Shown: piece after piece, positions 24,576-45,181 of the stretch
Layout of the letters: the number at the start of each line of letters is the position of its first letter
Position numbering within the stretch: position 1 is the first letter of the stretch
Assembly: GCF_000003605.2 (NCBI RefSeq)
Contig: NW_003109118.1
Coordinates: 54,754-99,934, forward strand
DNA length: 45,181 nt
Reading direction: 5' to 3'
From: Saccoglossus kowalevskii
Taxonomy: Eukaryota > Hemichordata > Enteropneusta > Harrimaniidae
Position numbers and translations under genes: made by a program
The notes under the pieces: generated by a model
Seen by the model: the letters and a program-made list of their open reading frames with translations, nothing else
What the model was told of the DNA's origin: nothing
Database searches by the model: none

Positions 24576-24583
24576 CATCCCTA

Positions 24584-24586
<3 letters not shown>

Positions 24587-24632
<46 letters not shown>
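24587..24632. repeat. (TA)n microsatellite in the 3' UTR of gene A3
   Basis: A pure TA run that starts 11 bases after the ancestral stop codon and marks the left border of an insertion absent from gene A1. Confidence 0.95.
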
Positions 24633-24636
<4 letters not shown>

Positions 24637-25113
24637 TTCTTTTTATTTAGATCATGGCAATTTTTTGGTCAGAGCGCCCTCTAGTTTTGTGGAGAATCAT
24701 GTTCATTTGGAATGCTCTGATTGGATGGAAGTTCAAGCCTAGCAAGGTGTGATAGAATTGGCCTGTTATGTTCAGATTCAAATAAGCATGAACCACTAAT
24801 TTGACAGGGAAGTGATACTTATAATGCAGCAAGCTGTTCTAATTGCTGTTGTGGTAGAGTTTTTCTATTTTCCTGTCAAATGCATTTATTGGTCCACTGA
24901 AAAATGAAAATAATGTTCCCTGTAACTTAGACTCTTATTGATCAAGGCATTTTAAAAATCATGGGTGTTAACTCCCCTCAAGTTATGACCCGTTGTCCCC
25001 TACAGAATAATGGTTGCATCTAATATTAAAATAAAGATGGCGGAGTATAGCGTTGATTCATCTNNNNNNNNNNNNNNNNNNNNNNNNNNNNNNNNNNNNN
25101 NNNNNNNNNNNNN
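24633..25113. mobile_element. Insertion between two TA runs in the A3 3' UTR, ending in an assembly gap
   Basis: Gene A1 passes from its microsatellite directly into the conserved 3' UTR (8046 onward). Gene A3 has about 430 bp of unrelated sequence plus the gap before the same 3' UTR resumes near 25206. It is flanked by TA runs on both sides. The sequence has no coding frame. I cannot identify a family, so a mobile origin is inference. Confidence 0.4.
25064..25113. other. Assembly gap (50 N)
   Basis: A run of 50 Ns directly before a TA microsatellite. The round length suggests a placeholder, so the true size is unknown. Confidence 0.99.
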
Positions 25114-25145
<32 letters not shown>

Positions 25146-25323
25146 TAATACGCTTATGTGACAATTTCAGTTTGTCAATAATCATAATGCTACGGAAATA
25201 TTCAAAACGTTGCGAATGCATGAAGGTGAATACATATATCGTCATCCAAATGAGGAGGATCTTATGGAAGGAACAATAACAATATATACATTTTTCAAAA
25301 ATTATATGAAAAACACAATGTTG

Positions 25324-25329
25324 AATAAA
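25324..25329 (+). terminator. Poly(A) signal of gene A3
   Basis: AATAAA within AACACAATGTTGAATAAA, identical to the signal after gene A1. It lies about 750 bp from the stop codon because of the 3' UTR insertion. Confidence 0.6.
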
Positions 25330-28258
25330 CACTGTCATATTTTAGGTGTTATTAGTAACAATTATGTACAAATGCACTTTATTCAAAATTTTCGAAGTTG
25401 TCTTATACGATCGACAGTGCTATAATATGCTTTAGTTCTGTTGAAAAGTTAATTCTGTATGTAATATTGGAGTAACTTTTGACAACTCACACATGTTTGA
25501 CATCAACGTCGTGCAATCTATTCTAATCACTCTTTGTCCCATAGGTTTTTTAGTCAATACTTCAGCATGACTCGTGTCGCCCTTTGTGCAATCTTGTCTA
25601 CCAAACTTAACTGAGAATACATGTCCAGGAAATAGACTCAATTCAAACCAACGAACTCAAACACCGCTGCTAGAATCATAAGCAATACTTATAAATTATA
25701 CTGTATACTTGTATGGCTACAAAAATCACATTGTCTTCCCACTCATCATTGGGTTGATGTATATTTCAGGAAGCTCAAAAACAAGTTATGTTTAGTGCCT
25801 CGGTCAATAACTCATTTTTTGCCCAGCGTTCACTATAACATATATGAAAATAATGGCAATTCACGACTGCATATTGACCTTGTGAATATTAAGATGCTAA
25901 TGTTCTCACCGCAACTGAGTCAAGACAACTTCATGTCCGGCTCCGAGAGTTTGTGACCCACTGACCTGTTTCTAGACGTCATACATGCTTGCTGCAATAC
26001 GTGACAAGTTCAAGCTTGTCCAATTCAGATTAAATATGCAATTAACATTAGTGAGGTTATGATGTATGCATATGTCACGAATATTGAATGTTTAATTATC
26101 AAAAACATGAATCAAAGCAACCACATATTTTCGGCCACGATTTGCACACCATCTATCGTGATAATGAGAAGATGTACACGCTTTTTATCATACTAAACTG
26201 CTCACTGTTTCATTTTTATACAATTGTATCATAACTACGACATTGTACCAAACGTATTATAAATGAGCGCTTGATCGCAATCCAGTTATTGTGCGAACGA
26301 AGACTAGAGCGATCAATATACATTTACGCAGAATCTACATGAGAAATAAGGTCGCGTAATAAATAAAGTACATATCAGTTACTAACCGAGTAATATATTA
26401 CGTATCCAATGATGTACTACCATACGTTTGTAACAAAAAAAAAACAACAAAAACGAATGGCCTAAAGCGGATGGATAATCAATTGTTTGTGTTGTGAAAC
26501 TAATGATACATCACCTCAAAATTGAAAATTTATGGAAAAAACTTGAATACAAACAGTCACTACATTGTATCTAGATGGCTCGTGGCGGTGCAATATCTTA
26601 AAATGACAATGTTAAGTATGGAATTGTACAGATATTGTCCATAAGCACAATTGGTCAAAATCCTGACTGAGAATGTGCAGTGTGCCTTCGTTGATACCTT
26701 CTCTATCAAGCGTCGTGAAAACGTCTTGATGTATACTCTGATTCCCCTCACGTTAGTCTTCGTGTGACTGAAAAACTGGCACGAAACTCTTTCTCACTTC
26801 GTCCAGGTTTATCAACTGCAACGGATTACAACATACACTTAGGCAGTACTTACAATAATCGTCGTCAAGGCAACGTCACACATCATCCGGTGAATATTGT
26901 GTGCATGAACTGCTTATTTCGCCAAATGTGCCTTTTGCTTGCAGAGAAGCGGGACACATGCATTGCGTTTACAGATACGGTAAACAGAATTACGTATTCG
27001 TTTTGTGGTGAAACTGGTCAAGGAGTTAAAAATCGATTAAGTACTGGCATGCTGTTTTTTTGTTTATTTAGTGTACTTTTTCGGATTAATTTTATATTTA
27101 AGAACGTAAATAATCCAACGAGTTTTCACATTCTCCTCATAAATACATGTTGGCTGCTCCCTTTCTTGACCCCTCCATAATTTCTGCGTGTAGTACCAAC
27201 TCTTATGTATGTCCTCACTTGACGACACTAGCCAAGCTATAAATCTTATCTTCAATTAAACGTTTAGGAATCCGGACCTGCTCAGCGATTTTCATCAATA
27301 GGAAGTCAACGGCATGGATCACTTTGTTTACCCGAAACCAATCGTCTCTATGTACACACGGTAGTGCGAGCTAGCAGTACCATCAAGGCAAATTGTCTGG
27401 GAATGGTGTGGCTTGATCCTGCTTTGGTCATTTTGAGTTTTGATGACGGATCTTTACTATTGAGAATAGCTAAATTATCACGTCTAGGAGTTTGAACGTA
27501 CGTTAATGGGCGTAGTGCTTTTAAAATAACATAAAACTTATTGTGTCTTTTGTACACAGCAACAAAAAAGATTATTTTCCAAGTCAGACCTTCGAGAGGG
27601 ACGTTAGGTATTGATGTTGAACAGCGTTGCCTATACGAGAAGGTGTGAAACACTGGTTGTGCCTGCACTTCACTTGTTAATTTCACGACGGGCCAGAAGC
27701 GGCGGCACGACATTTTAGTTGACGAGATCTGAAATCTAGATCCTCTAAAACGTTATTTCCTGCATTCGGAGGGGCAAATTTTGCTGACACAAAAGGTTTC
27801 AACTTGAAGGGGCGACACCCCCGTCCGATGCCGCCACCACTGAGGGCCGAATTGTTTTAGAGATGTGAGACTGCTATTTTATGTCAGGTCAACAAACTTT
27901 CAAAGTGCTAGTATAAATGCATTAAACATGTAAAATAACGACAGAACTCATTGTTTTTCTTGCAAATACGTGAAGCAACTTAAAATCAGGCAATATATGC
28001 TGGAAATATCAAAATGAATTTAACGCTGGTTAAAATATTAATGGTTTTATAGTGCTTTAAAAATCTCGCAAAAAGTCAGTTCACGACAGAAACGTGAAAA
28101 CGTTGGCACAAATTCAAAATTGAATCACTGTTCCATAAACTAACGTAATTCGCCTACAGGAAAACAAGTAGAACTGCTGTGAACAATAGTTTATATTTAA
28201 GGCACATATATTAGCCTGTGATACACAACATCCTGCGTTCTCACTGAACTGCTGTTAT
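25330..28258. other. A3-B4 spacer, no recognisable gene
   Basis: About 2.9 kb. The only supported structure is the duplicated block at 26231-26432. A 138-codon open frame at 26764-27180 has no recognisable motif and no counterpart in the A1-B2 spacer. Confidence 0.6.
26231..26432. repeat. Spacer block duplicated from/to 10263-10472
   Basis: Second copy of the A-to-B spacer block. It shares ACGACATTGTACCAAACGTA, GGTCGCGTAATAAATA and CCAATGATGTACTACCATAC with the first copy, with small indels between. Confidence 0.8.
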
Positions 28259-28261
28259 GTA

Positions 28262-28293
28262 TGACCTTGGAGTTCCGGTCAGGCATCACGTGA
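28262..28293 (+). promoter_or_regulatory. Composite ER8 plus E-box element of gene B4
   Basis: TGACCT at 28262-28267, 8-nt spacer, CGGTCA at 28276-28281 (one mismatch from AGGTCA), 5-nt spacer, then TCACGTGA at 28286-28293. The ATG follows 15 bp later. Spacing is identical to genes 1 and 2 although the spacer bases differ. Confidence 0.55.
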
Positions 28294-28308
28294 CACGCCA
28301 GCTGTACC

Positions 28309-37640
<9,332 letters not shown>

Positions 37641-38240
37641 CACCTGTATGATATATATACCTTATACGGTTCAGTAACAGTTTCAGTAGCTATAACATTG
37701 TCGGGGCACAGGTCAACATGTGTGTTTGTTACTTATTCTTATGCATTTGACTAACTATCAATGCATTTCTACATTTAGATAGATTCATTTATCTAGTGTT
37801 ATCTAAAATTATTTAATTTAATTAAAATATATTTTTTATTATCTAATTGGATGAGTATGATTGCAATGAACGATCGTTAGATTATTGCTCATTGCTCAAA
37901 TTATAAAGATAATCATGTTGTGATAAAACATTTTTAATGTTTTAACATATATTTGAAAAGAAAATGAAATATATTTAATTCAAACCTGTAGTAACGCGCA
38001 CGGTACGATCCATTGTTTAATTATTGAACTGGAAAGAGTCGTTTGTACCCCACCCCTAACCCTAACTGTAGCCTTATCCTACTCCACGACGCTCCCAAAT
38101 ATATCTTTATTAAGAACACCCAGAGTTATCTAAAGGGGGGAGGACAATTTAGCTTGTGAGTATTGAAACGTAATTTTACTCTTCCTGTGAATATGTGGGG
38201 TAATAGTATATGCATGTATCAAACCATAAAAAATGGCGTT
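37641..38240. other. B4-A5 spacer, no recognisable gene
   Basis: The first 65 bp (to ACAGTTTCAGT) match the 3' flank of gene A5. The rest shows no gene. AATAAA is not evident close to the stop codon. Confidence 0.5.
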
Positions 38241-38544
38241 ATGCGTTATTTCTAGTGACCCGTCCTCGGTTCCTGTTCCTGTCAATAATTAAATATCTAT
38301 AGACGACAATATTAGCATCTGGGTTAATTTCTCCAAAATACAGGTTACAAAGATTAATAATATATTGTTCTCATTTTTTGACATAAAATGTAGGTACTCT
38401 GGCCAAAAAAACGCATGTTGGTCTGCTCGAATTCATATCAAAGCAATGTATACAAATTTGTCAGGCTTTCTCCCATCAGCATTCCCAGCATTTCCAAAAA
38501 TACACACAGCTTTGAAGTGTCTTGTCAATAAACAAACCTTCACA

Positions 38545-38735
38545 CACAGTTCTAGCTGCTGACATAATTGCAGTACGCCCTCACACAACGCGTTTTAGAT
38601 GAAACGCAGTAATAGAAAGCCTATTGGCTAACAACAACACTATATATATACTTCGAACGTCGATTATGCTAATTTGTGGTACGAGATTATTCTGTATGAC
38701 TGAATACATGACCCTGGGTACAATTATTACGTGTC
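38545..38735 (+). promoter_or_regulatory. A-type promoter of gene A5 (CCAAT, TATA-like run, degraded ER8/E-box)
   Basis: ATTGG at 38623-38627, TATATATATA at 38641-38650, TGACCC at 38709-38714 and TACGTG at 38728-38733, in the same order and spacing as before gene A3. The near-identity extends through exon 1 and intron 1, so the shared spacing reflects recent duplication as well as any function. Confidence 0.6.
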
Positions 38736-38756
38736 ACCTCAACTATATGTTAAGTC

Positions 38757-41700
38757 ATGTCTTGCTATGAAAGATTGTTCACTGGTGCTGCTATTGCTGC
38801 AGCTTACCAGAAATTCAGACCAACGTATCCCAAAGGAGTTGTTGAGCGAATCATAAGCTATCTTGGTGACAAGGTAAAGCGATTTATATGCCTATAAGCT
38901 TTACAGTGAGCAGTAATGCAATCGAATTCTAAGCATATGTAGAATTTCCAACATCCAGCGACATTTTAGATCAGATCTATGGCACATTTATAAGACACAT
39001 TACAGTGATGGCCACATTTGTTTTTTCACGTATGACAATTGAGGTATTTTATGAACCAATTCATCTCCCATAAAAAAGAACACGCATAACAGTTTTCATT
39101 TTTATCAACCTTACTTGAAGCCAATAGAAAATGATGTCAAATTGGTTGAGATTTATTCAATTGTTTTTTTATAGAAAGGTCCATAAAGTAAAAAAATATG
39201 CTGCACATACGCTATACACTGCGAATTTCTTTCCGTGCAAAAGTAACAATCGAATCTCTCCATGGTTACAGACAATTATCCTCAACACAAATTGTAGATC
39301 GTTGGATCAATCTGTTACCTTTGTTTAGGCTACATGTGGCTTGTGAAGAGCGATCGACGACGTTATTCAGGCATGGTAACGCATGGTAAATATAGATAAA
39401 TAAAAATAGATACATAAATGTTAAACAATATAGAACTGCCCAAAGCGTCATATACAATGTGTGTACAAAACATTGCCAGGACGTGAACTGTGATGTTCTA
39501 AATAGTTTATGCTTATAAGTATAATTATATTTAATAAGTACGAGTTTCTGGTCCAAAGCTTCCATGTATGTTTTTATTCCAAATAGAAGCCAGGTCCTTA
39601 TAATCTGGCCGTTGACGTCGGATGCGGTTCCGGTCAAAGTACTAGGATTCTTGGAGACTATTTTGAGCAAGTCATTGGGTGTGACGTCAGTGAATCTCAG
39701 ATACGAGAAGCTATCGGCAATAACATTTCACCAAATGTAGAATATAGGTAAGTTTGCTTATTTTTTTTCTTGTAACTGTAATAATAAACTCAAAAGTGTT
39801 AGCTTAATTAATTCAAATATTTGTTATAGAAAGTGTTTGTAATTATTGATTAAAATTTTGTAAATCAATCAATTAATGGTCGCATCCATCGCCAACAATC
39901 AATGTCACTGCCAAATGTTACAGCGTCGCATAATATTTACATACACATGGCTCCCGCATCTGATAGGCCCTTGCCCTAAACACTTTCATAGGCACTTAAT
40001 TAACATATATCAAAACAACAAAAGCGGAATGCATTTGATATGTTGCCACAAGGGCCGGTGTAGTTGGTCTATTCCATTGCTCCATCAATCACAAAGAGCC
40101 GGGCTGTTATACTAGTAATTTTAAGTAATTGTTTTATAATCACAGTTTATTTGAAACAAATCTGCAACATCAAAGGTTCACGTATTTGCTTGGGTAAATC
40201 GAAGTTTGTAAGTCATTATTCCAAACCTGAGCATATTTATCGCGAGTGATAATCTGCTAAAAATCAACTGTGCAGCATGTTATTAAATTACTACTTAAAT
40301 ATGCAAATAGGTTGACGATGATTGGCTTTATATCGTTGTTTTGGAATTCTTAATACAAATGTATTTAAACACGAAACAAGTTTTTATTTAATTTCAGGAG
40401 TTATTATTAAATGTATGGCAAAACAAAATGTAGTCTAGATGCCGTATAAGATCGTACAAACCGTTATGGTGGGTTTTTAGGTGAAGTTCCCTGACCCATC
40501 TTGGCGACGCAAGTATACTATACACACGAGGCAATCCGTGAAGCAACTGTCTTGTCTCTTTATAAAGTTTATAATCACATAGGTTTGTTAACCAGTTTCC
40601 AAATACACGCGCGGATTTAGGGGGAGGCGCGCCAGCCATTCAGCCCGCAAAAAAATGACAAATCGATTGACAAACCCAGCCCACGTAATAGGAGCGCACC
40701 CCCTTACAGAATTTCTGAAGCCGCCAGTGAAATAGGTTAGTTAATTCACGACCCAGCACCGAAATATGGCATACCAATACGATAACTAGTTCTCGTTTCA
40801 AACAACTTTAATTTGGAAATATTGCCGAAAATTGTAGTGATATTTATTCTTGTTACTGTCATTTGGTATTTGGTATTATTTGGTATAACAATCGTACCCC
40901 TGCCTGTACATGCACTATAATATGTACCGATAATAATTGTTCTTGTATTGTTCTTTGTTTGGTAGTTTTTTATGTCTATTTTTCACACATTACTTTCTTA
41001 GGCTGACTGTTCCGAAAAAGTTCAGTTTTTCGTGTCGGATTTTGCGCACCAAAATGTGCTTACAATTTACCTACGTGACATAAATCACACACACGAACAA
41101 ACTAGCCGATGGTTATATGCATTTTACTAAATTAAAAATATAGGCATTTGCTCTAGTTCGTCTAGTTTATTAAACGTGTTTTGTGTACTTTGATGACATA
41201 CTGAAATTATTCTAAAAAATAGTCTGTGGCCTTCTTTTCTGGTGACAGATTATGTTTAATTGCACGTACAATACACACACAATATATAAATGCCAATATA
41301 ATTATTCCACTAAGTCCTATTTGAATACTTTTATAGGACACTATATTTCGAGATACATGTATTAGAGTATATCATTGTTATGGGAAATTATGATAAGACA
41401 CCCATTAATGCTAACTTAGCAATTACAATTCACAACCAGAAACACAGCTGTATTGATGATTCGCAATTATATATCACTTAAAGATAAAACAAGATATTCA
41501 AATAAAATTCCATGCTGATTCAACACAGACAATACATACAACACAGAGGAAATAATAAGTCATGTTTATATTTTAATTTCAGAAATGGAAGTGATAGAAA
41601 TATACCTGCAGCTGATTGTACAGTGGATCTTGTGACGTCAGCTCAGGCATCTCATTGGTTTAATCGCAATAAATTTTATAAAGAAGTTGACAGGGTGTTG

Positions 41701-43374
41701 AAGCCAAGAGGTTGTTTTGCTGTATATGGATACGGATTCGCGCAGTTGCAAAGTAATACAAATGGAAAACAACTGCAAAGTATATATGACGATGTGTGTA
41801 TATTTTAAAAAAAACCCATCTATAAATCAAACGTTATCTATTGGTAATACAAGAAAGTATTGTGCATGTATTTCTGCACCGTGAAAACATAATTCATATA
41901 AATCACTTTATATGAGAACTCTGGTAACGCATACAATAGAGAAAGTATCCACATTACTTGCATAACACTTTCGAGATGTATAAACCATGCACGAGATAAC
42001 CATCATTAATGTCAAGACTATAATCACGTTGATTATTCTCAACTGTGATTAGAGATCAGAATGGTGAATATAGTACAGTAACTTGATTGAATCATGTTTC
42101 CATTTGTGTGTAGCTCAACCCAAGTTTAAGAAATGTTATGAAACATTTTGAAACTTGAAAAACATACGTTAGTTGACGCACCATTTTATTCATTATTTCA
42201 GTTTTTTCGTAAGCCATTATACGGCCTTTTGAGAGATGAAATAAAGCAAGTTGAGCAACGCTATACTCACTTTTCAATGCCGTATGCAGAATCTGAAAGG
42301 TACGTAATTCGCCCTTTCACAACTAAATGCTTTTTCATTGATTTGTTTACAAATCTTTCAACCCAATTCTTATAGTTTTCTACAATTGCAATATTAATTT
42401 CAAACGCGTGGCTGCCACTATTTGAATATGTAAAATTGTCCCTTTTATACAGGGATGATACTTTTTCAATTGAAATTGACTACAGTGTTGCAGATTTTGT
42501 GGGTTATTTAAGTTCCACGGCAACATACAATGAATATCTAAAAGTGAACCCTGACAAACAACACGTGCTGGTGGAAGTGGAAAAAATGTAAGTTTGAAAT
42601 ATTTCATGTTTAATGAATAAATATTATTAAAAAAATAGTTAAAGTGCATTATCGCGTCATTCAAACGAACCTGTCTACTGGCATTTATACTCAATCAGAC
42701 AGAATTTTATATTATTTTGCAATTGATGGATAATATCACAAAACTTACTGCACCAAGTACACAGAGCAAATATATTTCTACAGTATCTTATATTTAATAT
42801 ATTAAAAAGTATCAAAATTGAAAAAAAATCCAAAAAAATACTTTGCTGTAATGTAATGTAATGTCATGTCATGTAATGTGATTTTTGATTTACGGGTAAG
42901 TAAAACGAAATTACATTAACGGATGTGATTGATAACTTTCACAATGGAAACTTCCCATAATGTAATGTAATGTTACATTTTATACACATTATAGCCATAT
43001 TACTAATGATGTTCACTAGTTTTATTTTGAATTATAATAGATATTTGGCAACTGAGATAATATTTCCAAACAATTATTTCTCGATATACAATTGTACATA
43101 TATAATTAAACTGTGTAATTATGGCGCTTTTGTGAATAATGTCGTGAATGCTTGCGAGAGTGTTTCTTTTTTTTAAAAACTGACTGACTTGTAGAGTTTA
43201 GTGATACAAATATGTTTAGAGAGACTATGTTTGTAATATGGTTATAAATTAGGTTCAAATGTGTTTTTTTCAACTTGCAGGTTGATGAAAGCAATTGGCA
43301 GTATGACACCAGCTGAACACACAACAATTCATGTATCATTTCCAGTTTTTTTGTTGCTTTGCAGAAAATCATGA
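38757..43374 (+). CDS. Class I SAM-dependent methyltransferase, array member 5 (A5), six exons
   Basis: Exons: 38757-38873, 39587-39747, 41583-41793, 42202-42299, 42453-42587 and 43281-43374, giving 271 aa, intact. Motif I DVGCGSG, FRPTYP, VDLVTSAQASHWF and RVLKPRGCFAVYGYG are present. Exon 1, intron 1 and exon 2 are close to gene A3. Exons 4-6 and their introns are close to gene B4. Exon 4 departs from every other copy: GFW at residues 171-173 is replaced by GLL, with FRKPLYG upstream, so an otherwise invariant Trp is lost just after the core fold. The open frame is otherwise clean. It ends in TGA, and a LINE begins within 50 bp of the stop. Confidence 0.93.
40604..40735. mobile_element. Short GC-rich MITE-like insert in intron 2 of gene A5
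   Basis: This segment interrupts the repeat shared with 34440-34630. It begins CGCGCGGATTTAGGGGGAGG and ends ...CCCCCTTACAGAATTTCTGAAGCCGCC, so its ends are roughly inverted (GGATTTAGGGGG versus CCCCCTTACAGAATTTC). It resembles, from memory, short interspersed inverted-repeat elements common in marine invertebrate genomes. No coding sequence. Confidence 0.45.
42848..42975. repeat. Interrupted TAATG repeat in intron 5 of gene A5
   Basis: TAATG-type units at 42848-42880 and again at 42956-42973, separated by about 75 bp of unrelated sequence absent from the equivalent place in gene B4. Confidence 0.8.
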
Positions 43375-43420
43375 CACCTCTCTATATATATACCTTATAC
43401 GATCCAGTAACAGTTTCAGT

Positions 43421-44490
43421 TTCAGTGAAATCAAATATTCAGCTTTCGCTGATGACCTTACATGATTTTTCTCAGATCTTGAATCATTTGAAAATACGTT
43501 AGCGCTGCTCGGCACTTTTCATTCCTTCTCAGGTCTAAAGGTAAACTGTGACAAGACAGAAGCCATGTGGCTTTGTAGCTGGAGGTCTCATGTTGATAAA
43601 CCTTTTGGGGTCACCTGGCCAATGACTCCTGTTAAGATTGTCGGGATATACATTTCTTACAATCACTCAATAGCATATAAACAAAATATTGAGGACCCCT
43701 TTGATTCTTTAAATAAATGTTTGCAGATATGGTCGACTCGAAATCTTACACTGATTGGTAAAGTTCAAATCATTAAATCTCTAGTTATCGCAAAATGTCT
43801 GTATTTATTTATTTAACTTAATTGTCATCAAAATGGAAGATATATGTAAACTAAATAATCGCCTACACAAATTCACTTGGAAAGGTCCTGACAGAGTCGC
43901 CAGGAATGCTTTGATTGGAGACTATAGCCAGGGCGACTTGAATATGCTCGATATATTTGCTCTGTATCACTCACTTAAATTAAATGGATACAATCATTTC
44001 AAAATAAAAACGAGACTCATCCTTGGAAAAATATTCTAGCACACTACCTATCTCCTGTTGATGGTTCTCTGATCTTTAATTGTAATTATAAAATAAAATA
44101 TTTACCCATAATGCTGCCCCTGTTCTATGAAAGTTTACTCTACAGTTGGCGGAAAATTCATTGTCACGAGGTTGAATACACAATAGCAAATATCATAATT
44201 TGGAACAACCAACACATTCTAATAAATAACAAATGTTTATGTTGCCCAGATTTTATCTAAAAATGTATTGTGTACCTTTGTGATCTATACGATTTCACTG
44301 GTCAGTTTAAAAACAGGGAAGCATTGAGAGTCATTGGTCTGACGCAGAATCACTTTTTGCTATGGCGGGGAATAATCTCGGCTGTACCAAGTGAGTGGAA
44401 AGCTTGTGTGCCATATATTGTTAGACCACAATTACCTATGGGTATAATCATTAGTGATAAATTTATGTATCTGAAGGATTTATAATGCAA
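43421..44490 (+). mobile_element. 5'-truncated LINE (L1/Tx1-like reverse transcriptase remnant)
   Basis: The frame opens with SEIKYSAFADDLT, carrying the FADD form of the reverse transcriptase catalytic motif, then an in-frame TGA. It continues through FSGLKVNCDKTEAMWL, the thumb-like LTLIGKVQIIKSLVIAKCLY and, after a frame break near 43816, NNRLHKFTWKGPDRVARNAL and GDLNMLDI, which are typical of the L1-like ORF2 C-terminal half. A last piece at 44270-44485 has RGIISAVPSEWK. Several stops and shifts make it inactive. The 5' end falls where the A5 3' flank stops matching the B4 3' flank. Confidence 0.75.
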
Positions 44491-44699
44491 GCTAATACGA
44501 AGAATTTTGTCTAGCTTTTATCTAATTCCACCTAAAAGTACTCTTTTCTTTACATATTTGTTTCACATTGAAGACACCGAATGGAAGGAAATATTTCTTC
44601 TACCATTTGCTGTCACCATGTAAACAAAACTTCAAGAATTTCAGTGGAAGCTAACATATAATGTCCTATATACCATCTCCATGTGTCGCATACGACTTG

Positions 44700-45095
44700 T
44701 TTACCACTTCCGTGTGACTGAGAATGTTCTAGAACCGTACTGTGTCTGGGTGGAATTTTTAGAAGCTGGTTGAATAGGTAATAGGACACTGTAGAAGGCA
44801 ATAGAAGGTAATGGAACATTCTAGAAATTTGTAGTAAATTCCAGACTCATTATGTATGCTGATGTAATGGTCTATTTATAGACAGTATAGGTATATATAG
44901 GGGAGTTGTTCAGCACTGAGATCAGATCGGAGATCTCGTTGAATTGTATTGGAGTTTAAGTATCTAGTTATTGGAGTAGTGGAGTTTTACCGCGTTATTG
45001 TACTTGATGTTTGCAGAGTATAATAATACCAGTACCAGTTGAAACCTCATCTGTTGGCTCCGTGTTCGTATTTTATCATCGCCGCCAGGGAAGTC
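44700..45095 (+). mobile_element. Possible LTR or LTR-like sequence
   Basis: TTCTAGAA-type motifs (44728, 44820), a TATATATAGGGGAG promoter-like box at 44893-44906, a GAGATCAGATCGGAGATCTC palindrome-rich stretch, and a tail near 45050 (TTGGCTCCGTGTTCGTATTTT) resemble the layout of a retrotransposon LTR from U3 to R. I see no internal region before the window ends and cannot define the termini, so it could be a solo LTR or unrelated sequence. Confidence 0.3.
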
Positions 45096-45181
45096 TTTTT
45101 GTTACTGTTGCCATTTTGGTATTTGAACCATCACACCTGTACTATACCAATTACGGTAATATTACGTTGCGTGTGACATCT

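Noticed and set aside
25000-25338. Open frames spanning the N gap
   Set aside because: They exist only because Ns and a TA repeat contain no stop codons.
26764-27180. 138-codon + strand open frame in the A3-B4 spacer
   Set aside because: No family resemblance, no splice-linked partner and no conservation in the A1-B2 spacer. Its length is compatible with chance.

Overview
This is an AT-rich animal nuclear DNA window. It has split genes with GT/AG introns, AATAAA poly(A) signals, many microsatellites, scattered transposon remnants and one 50-base assembly gap. The transposon types (an L1/Tx1-like LINE and an uncharacterised multi-copy transposon-associated protein family) suggest a marine invertebrate. 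I cannot name the species or phylum from the sequence.

The dominant content is a tandem array of five class I S-adenosylmethionine-dependent methyltransferase genes, all on the + strand, at 2380-7906, 11054-16718, 18397-24575, 28309-37640 and 38757-43374. Each has six exons of the same lengths (117/161/211/98/135/94 nt) and the same intron phases (0, 2, 0, 2, 2). Four encode intact 271-residue proteins. The third carries one extra A at the end of exon 5, which shifts the frame of the last exon. The proteins belong to the broad 'methyltransferase type 11' group that includes yeast trans-aconitate methyltransferase Tmt1/Crg1 and Dictyostelium DDB_G0268948-like proteins. Substrates are not deducible.

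The array reads as a two-gene repeat, A-B-A-B-A. Genes 1, 3 and 5 (A1, A3, A5) share an upstream region with an inverted CCAAT box, followed by a TATA-like run in genes 3 and 5. Genes 2 and 4 (B2, B4) have a different proximal promoter, an everted AGGTCA pair with 8-nt spacing followed 5 nt later by CACGTG. Gene 1 carries this second element as well. A-to-B spacers are about 3-4 kb and share a duplicated block; B-to-A spacers are about 1-2 kb. B4 is a mosaic: its exon 1 and most of exon 2 are B-like, and everything from the end of exon 2 through the 3' flank is A-like, closest to A5.

The accessory content is as follows. There is a GC-rich foldback-like island with repeated CACGTG-centred palindromes in intron 2 of B2. 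A broken antisense transposon-associated gene sits in the oversized intron 1 of B4. Intron 2 of A1 holds a LINE 3' fragment, and intron 2 of A5 holds a short MITE-like insert within a shared repeat. A roughly 480-bp insertion next to the gap lies in the A3 3' UTR. A 5'-truncated LINE begins within about 50 bp after the A5 stop codon, and an LTR-like sequence closes the window. I see no convincing tRNA, rRNA or CRISPR. Apart from these five genes I see no other protein-coding host gene.
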